Source: Hypoxylon rubiginosum | Taxonomy: Eukaryota; Ascomycota; Sordariomycetes; Xylariales; Hypoxylaceae | Length of the DNA: 64,000 nucleotides | Assembly (NCBI GenBank): GCA_902806565.1 | Contig: CADCXA010000033.1 | Span: 310,001 to 374,000 of the forward strand | Reading direction: 5' to 3' | In this document: positions 58,205 to 64,000 of the stretch, in pieces | How the letters are laid out: the number at the start of each line of letters is the position of its first letter | Position numbering within the stretch: the stretch's first letter is position 1 | The notes under the pieces: generated by a model | Told to the model about the DNA's origin: nothing | What the model saw: the letters and a program-made list of their open reading frames with translations, nothing else | Database searches by the model: none | Position numbers and translations under genes: made by a program

Positions 58205-61200
58205 CTTGGGCGGTTGACGGGACATAGGCAAATCAACCTCCAAGATGCCGCCAGCCACTTGGATGAATGGGTTGGAGAGGTTCTTTCTCTGATGAATCCG
58301 AGACAGTTCTTTGCGCAATTGGGGGTTTCTCTTGCATATGCGAATAGAATGGCGGGTGTAATTCGTATGACTTACTCGAGATGTCGGATTTCCGCGGCCT
58401 GGTTGAGTCGATGACCACCTAGATTTATCAATTAGGGTCAATGTGTTGGCCGAGTTATTACTCTGGCTCTACGAGGTTGACGAGTTTCTGCCTGAAGGAT
58501 CGAAAGTGGTGTCATCTAAACTAAGCTATACGACTATAAAAAAATCTCTAATTAGAGATGTGATGTGTTGTGTTGTGTTGCTATGTTGCTCTGATTCTTG
58601 CTTCAGAAACCAACTCCTTCAACACATCCATGTGCACATCCCCCAAACGTGTAAAAGGCCTCAAAACGGTCAAAAAAAGGAGAAGGATTTAGAAGGTACT
58701 AGGAGATAGTTAGCCCAGGTTGAAGCTCACTGCCGTGATTGACGATACACAACATTGAGAAGAGCAAGCGTGATGCAAAAAGCCATGCCGCCGGCGGTAT
58801 CGCCACCAGTGACAGACAGGTAGCCAAGAGATGCACGGAGAGATTGCGATCGTGGCAAGGACGGCACAGCACAGGACGACAGCAATAGGCCGGGCAGGAT
58901 TGATCGACCTTACGTGGCATCCCTTAGAAAACCAAAGTCGCATTCCGCGTTGCTAACTAGAGAGAAGTATCGTCAGCACGGTAACGGCATCACTAATCCG
59001 TATACAGACTGTGTTGGGCGTGTGTGTGTGTGTGTGCGTATGGTGTATGGTGTATGTGTTCAACCCGCGCAAGTATATGTGTATATGTCTGCATTGTGCA
59101 ATTTCGCGCGACGCATGCATTAGCCTGGGCAGAGAAAAGATGCCCATGCTCGCACGGATGCAGGTCTGGCCGAAGGCCGCGCGCATGTGGCGTCGTCGTT
59201 AGCTTCCTGAAAGGGCTTCTCCAGTCTCCGAGATGCTGCAGTAAAACGTAGCGACCTTTTTGAGGGTTACTCGACCGTAAAACGGTTGTAATGCGGCGAG
59301 GATAGGTTCCAGGCCCCCCCTAAAGGGGCGCTCAACGAAAAGATTTGATTCGTTGGACGATGTCCAGGTGGACTTGGAGTCAAGCCACAAACCAATTCCT
59401 ATTCTCCCCCCGCCTCCATTGATCAGCGTCCTCCCGCTCTTAGATTTCAATGGATACCCAGTTATTCTGAGGCTATTCAGACCCATATATCAGGTAGATC
59501 TTCAGTAGTTGTCGGATGGTTCAAATCTCCACCTCCTCATTGTCCTTTTTTACCCCTGGATGGTCTGTGCTCTTCAGGTCGGTTCCGATGCAAACTCCGT
59601 TTATCAACCGGGGGACATATTCTCCAGATTTGGCTCGAGTCAAAATCGACGATTTTATTGGAATTAATGAAACGTTGCCCTAGCTTGTTCTAGAACGGGC
59701 TTCTCAAATTTTCCTAACTCAGAGTTGAGAAAAAGTAAAATGTGACTTTAGGAAAAAGAAGAGATTTAACGTTCTCGGTCAAAAGGGGACCTTAGTGATG
59801 CATGTGGTGGTGGCCTTACTGAAGGAGAAATCGCCAGGTTCGTCAGGCGACCTGAGGAGCAGCGTGGTCAGGCTGCATGAGAAAACGTGCGGTCCAGTTG
59901 ATTCTCTCTGAATCGAGCTGTGACGCGGGTTGGCTTGTATGTAGACTGAGCAGACGAAGCAGACGAAGCAAATCGGCAGATGCTTCTCCAAAGCCCCGAA
60001 CTGGAAGGTGTTCTTACTGGCAATCTTCCCTTTTCCCATGAAGGTCCCCATGAGGGAGTCGGGAAACGCCATGTGTCCTTGCTGCTCGTCAACCCGACCT
60101 GCCAGAGACCCCCACGTACCCTACACCATCGTGCAGGGTGGGATGAGGCATTATTATATCATTCTACTACAGCCTTACCCGCGCCCGCGTTGATCGTTCC
60201 GCCTGTTCCATAGTGGCGAAATATAAAGCCTGCCAAACAATAGGTCGTCCCGACCACACGAGCCACACCAAGACTAAAGCAGTGATACCCTTGTACTGCT
60301 TGTTTCTTCAGGCACACCGAGCTGTCACTGGACTCGTAGTAATCATTCTGTCATGGATCACCCTGCTAACATCTCGCATGTCAAGTTGCACGGGACGATC
60401 GGTCGAAGCCGCTAGTTGCATATGAATGTTCCTTTGGGGGGAGAAGCCCGTCGCCTCGGGGGAAAACTCCATTCGCGGCCTCGATAATTGGGCACTCGTG
60501 AGACCACGTTTTCTTCTCTAGGGTCTAGACACACATTTGAGTCCGATTCGAGCTGACTGGCTGATACACGCTGATACACTTAGGTGTAGGCTCCCCAAAG
60601 CTCCAAAGAGAATTTTACCTTGGTGGAAACCCCGTTTTAAGTGACATGTCGTCCCCTGAACCGGGGCAATGTGACCTCCACTTATGCATAAATCCGTGGA
60701 ATAGCTCATGAGGCTCTGTTATCAGCTGGCAGAGTACAGTAAGAAAAGAGATACCATAATTTTTTGGTCTGAGGTAATAGGCGTGGTGTCTGGGTGTAGG
60801 ACTTCTCGTAGCCAGTACCACATCAAATCGGATTTGGTTCCTGCAAGGAGATCCGAGTACATCGAATCAAAGCGACGGTAGAGTATTCAATATGTCTCGA
60901 CCGAGGACGGAGTAAAAAAAAGAGTGGGATTAGATCCTTACTTGCACAGCTTTTTTTTTTATAACCAGATATCAGATATCAGATTCACTGTCAATGCAAG
61001 TAAGCCCTGTCAGTTGGGGGGCACAAACTACATGGGATTGATTTTCCATTTGCCTCGACGCATTGTACCCAAAACAAAGCGGGATCGAGATCTACGAAAG
61101 CCACCCGGCTGCAAGTAGCAGAAGGTAGCTCGAGGGAATCAAGGCATCTAAGTAATTCTGGACCTGGTCGAGGACTTTACCTCGTTCTAAACGGATGATT

Positions 61201-61912
61201 CTAAGACATGGGAATTTCAAAGTAGATAAGTTAGGTGGGATTAAAACAAATTATACATGAAAGACACGTCAAGTGGAATATAGAACATGCATGGAAAATT
61301 CGAAGTCCAACGCAAAAGCGCGATGCGTGAAACCGGTGAAGAATCTTGTATATTTGATCGGCAGACGTGATGGACTAATTGGGAATAGTAACCCCCCCTT
61401 CCCAGGTCGGGCTGTGGGTGCAAGGGTGTGTCGACGATGGCTAGGCCACTGATACGAAGCGCGCGATGGGCTGTTCTTGGATAGGTAATGCAGGGCGATA
61501 GTTGTCGTTGGTATGGACTCTCTGCATGCTCACCTGGACAAGATAGGAATAGATGTTCGCATTTCTAGACTCGTCGCTTAGTTTACAGCCCTAGGTCACA
61601 TCAGAGAAATGGGAGATTTTCAGGTGAGATTGTCGGTAACATCGAAAAACTGACGCGTATATAGGAGTCGACAAGTTGTATAATTTAATTTTCTACATTA
61701 GAAAGTACCTTCTCCCCATCGTGACAATCTCTTCTGAGAGACTTCTTATAATGAGGTCCCCGTCTCAAGTCACTGTTAGCAAGAGAAAGCTTGAGAATCT
61801 CATCCTTTCGAGTTTCGAATCCGTTATGATCGATCATCGATAACTTATATCTACTCATTATTTTATTCATTTATGATTCCTCTATAACAACTACATACTC
61901 CCTTAAAAAAAT
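58205..61912. other. Intergenic, no gene seen (3.7 kb)
   Basis: No supported gene on either strand. It contains a (GT)8 run at 59020-59036, GTGTATG-like repeats just after it, a short AGCAGACGA repeat near 59948-59966 and an AT-rich right end that probably holds the promoter of the regulator at 61.9 kb. Frames near 59200-59490 and 59780-60070 (minus strand) are open for about 95 codons, without recognisable content. Confidence 0.45.
59020..59036. repeat. GT dinucleotide microsatellite
   Basis: About eight GT units followed by GCGTATGGTGTATGGTGTATG, a short extension of related units. Intergenic. Confidence 0.9.
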
Positions 61913-63355
61913 ATGTCTATAATGCTGTTTGGCTCAAGGAGTCGTGGGGGAGCCCACGAGCCTTTTCATTCGGCAAAGCCCAGGCGGCGTCTATCCTGTC
62001 GCAGGCGTAGTCGACAGAGGTCCCAGTGCAGGAGAGAGGAGGAAGACGACAAGCCCTGCGTCCGGTGCCGTCGCGTACATGCCGTATGTACGAGCACTAC
62101 GCATCGGCGCCTCGGTCGACCTGCTTACAGCCGTGGGACTCGAGAAAAGGTCTATCAATCGGCAGCAGCGGCGACAACAGGACGATTACTATGGAAGTGG
62201 AAACAATCAGAGTGCAATACCACTGGACTGGAAAGCGCCGCCACTTTTGGCCACCGTACCTCATCTTGGTGTTGCCGATCTGACACCCACTTCCTCGGGA
62301 GGATGTCCCTCGCCACCGCTAAGCACGCCGGCCAGGAGATCCTCGCTGGACTCGGAGATAGAAGTCAGCATAGAACCGGTGGACGACTCCATGAGGCTGT
62401 CTCAGGAAGAACAGGACTGCCTTTCCAACGACCCTCAGCACTCATCATCGATGGACCAGCAGGAAGTTCGTATGCAGAAACTTTGGAACTTGCAGAGGTT
62501 ACTATACCAACAGCTAAAGCGAATCCGGATCATTGCTGAAGAGGACTCCACGGCGAGAAGCGACACTGAAGACCACCGCCGGCAACTTAACAATGCTCCC
62601 TATCCTATTGACGGAATTTTGAGTAGCTCTCAAGCTTTCATCGATATAGTGGACGGCTTTAAGTTTTCCCTGGCGGAGAACGACGACGATGCCTCATCGG
62701 ATGACCTATCCATGGATGGAAGCGACCGGGAGGGTGGATGATATTTGGGATATGGGACGAAGACATAAAAAAGCTCACCGTCCGCGGATGATGAATGACC
62801 GACTTTCCTCAATAAACGCCTACGACGCTTGTCCTACGGATCTTATGGATACGTCGACGGCGTGTATGGTAGTTCGTGCTACGCTCGGCTGATGGAATAT
62901 CTACGACGAATTATTCAAGTCCCTCAGCAAACTTGCTCCAGTTCGTCCTGTGGCGCAAGTCCACCTTACAGTCGACCGTCCCGCGGTTCCAGCTCGGGGA
63001 GTTCCAACTAAAAAAAACTGCGGAAGCCTGCAGGCCACAATAATCGTTAACATCTTCGTGCACGCCCTTGCGCTTGCACTCGAGAAAACAATGGGGATCT
63101 CGGAGGACCACTCCGGTCGCGCGGAGGGGGGTGGACCTCGGCGACGTGGAGAGTTACAGCAAGGGCCAGTTCGGGGAGGAGAGGATGCTCGACCTGGTGA
63201 CGGCGCTGGAGGCGAACGGCTCTAGGGATCTTAAGGGGAGGATAGAATCACTGCATGGGAGCATTAGAAAGGTTAATGAGCTACTAGACAAGATTCAGTC
63301 GGAACAGATCGAAGAGGATGGAGAGGACGATAACGCAATGGTAGCAATACATTAA
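61913..63355 (+). pseudogene. Zn(II)2Cys6 AflR-type regulator, multiply broken
   Basis: A locus with the parts of a fungal binuclear zinc-cluster transcription factor in order, but in several frames. The ATG frame gives half a zinc cluster: a C-x9-C-x2-C-x6-C run (SQC ... KPCVRCRRVHAVC) and HRRLGRP, the usual linker; the leading Cys pair is not seen. From about 62150 another frame gives a Ser/Asp-rich region, QKLWNLQRLLYQQLKRIRII and PIDGILSSSQAFIDIVDGF, ending in a stop at 62739-62741. The same frame then resumes with SSCYARLME (about 62865-62895). After an extra T near 62897 a third frame reads IYDELFKSLSKLAP and LQATIIVNIFVHALALALEKTMGIS. A fourth change at a G6 run (63125-63130) leads to VDLGDVESYSKGQFGEE and a heptad-like end. 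Either a pseudogene or a badly sequenced gene. Confidence 0.65.
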
Positions 63356-64000
63356 CTCAACTCATCAACTTATCGAGTCACTTATTCATTGGACGTTGGG
63401 TAATTGCCCATCGTCTGAATCCCCAATACCTTGAACATCGTTAGATCTGCTGTGAGGCAAGTAGTTTAGATCTGGGTATGCTTCCAATGGCAAAACATTC
63501 AACATATCGCCATATTCCGAAATTCGCTCCAACCAGATCTGACAATGTGGGGGTTTAAACCACGAATTACTTATAAGTGCCCTTTAGCGAGATTGGCTAT
63601 CATTGCCCCAAAGGAGATGGTTGCGGATGCAATCAGCCGAGATCTTCGACACGGCTACTTGCAACCTGGTCCGAGACACCCTAGACAGTTCTGGCTACGA
63701 ATGACAATCTAGCTGTCCTCAATGCAGTCACGGCAGTAAACTTTCAAACATTGCCGCCTGCGTCATTGGCGGCAGTGTCGTCAACGCACATATAGACCGT
63801 AAGCTCGCTAGAATCTAGAGACGCTCGTGAGGAGGAACAGAGCAATTCGATTCGAAGGAGCCAGAAGTGCGACCTCGAGGGCCGTCAGAGTCGGAGCGTA
63901 GGATTCACAATGAACAGAAGAGAACCAGACAATCGGTCCGGGACAATGGCGATCGCAGTTGGAGATGTAAGGATGTCCAACCAACTCGCTCTCTCTAATA
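63356..64000. other. Right edge, no gene seen
   Basis: The 3' flank of the broken regulator and unassigned sequence. No ORF or repeat is supported. Confidence 0.45.

Overview
The window looks like nuclear DNA of a filamentous ascomycete, most likely a Sordariomycete. The evidence is short GT-AG introns (about 47-70 nt, a few longer) with CTAAC/CTGAC-like branch sites, fungal-type start contexts, and gene families restricted to or typical of Pezizomycotina (HET-domain protein, fungal Trk transporter, Rrn9-type factor, AflR-like Zn-cluster regulator). No bacterial, viral, CRISPR or transposase signal was seen. All gene models were spliced by eye from the sequence.

Layout. 0.6-14.7 kb is a normal gene-rich block: paraoxonase-like lactonase (-), an uncharacterised protein (-), a UPF0183/PHAF1 autophagy-family protein (-), a kinesin-5/BimC mitotic motor (+) and an F-box-like protein (+). 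15.8-19.6 kb looks accessory: a decayed cytochrome P450 and an intact HET-domain gene. 20-28 kb returns to housekeeping: a Trk potassium transporter (+), mitochondrial isoleucyl-tRNA synthetase (-) and, divergent from it, an uncharacterised acidic nuclear-type protein (+).

From about 27.9 to 43.0 kb there is no convincing conventional gene. The one item that stands out is a 37-codon ORF at 39084-39197 with a TATA box, a strong start context and a proline-rich C-terminus containing RPLPPLP, a class I SH3-ligand motif. It is followed by a SAM37/metaxin gene (43.0-44.4 kb) and a tRNA-like Pol III unit (44.5 kb) with intact A and B boxes but a poorly pairing acceptor.

46.2-56.6 kb holds GPI transamidase subunit PIG-U (-), pescadillo/NOP7 (+), an Rrn9-domain Pol I factor (+), a type II haloacid-dehalogenase-like hydrolase (-) and an HSL-family esterase (-). 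Every one of these five needs exactly one 1-nt reading-frame correction, although three belong to families that are generally essential in fungi. The simplest reading is local consensus error in the assembly. 58.0-58.2 kb holds a small aminoglycoside-phosphotransferase-like relic, and 61.9-63.4 kb a Zn-cluster regulator broken by several frame changes and a stop.

I do not see a multi-gene novel system. The best leads are the SH3-ligand microprotein, the tRNA-like Pol III unit and the cluster of frameshifts.
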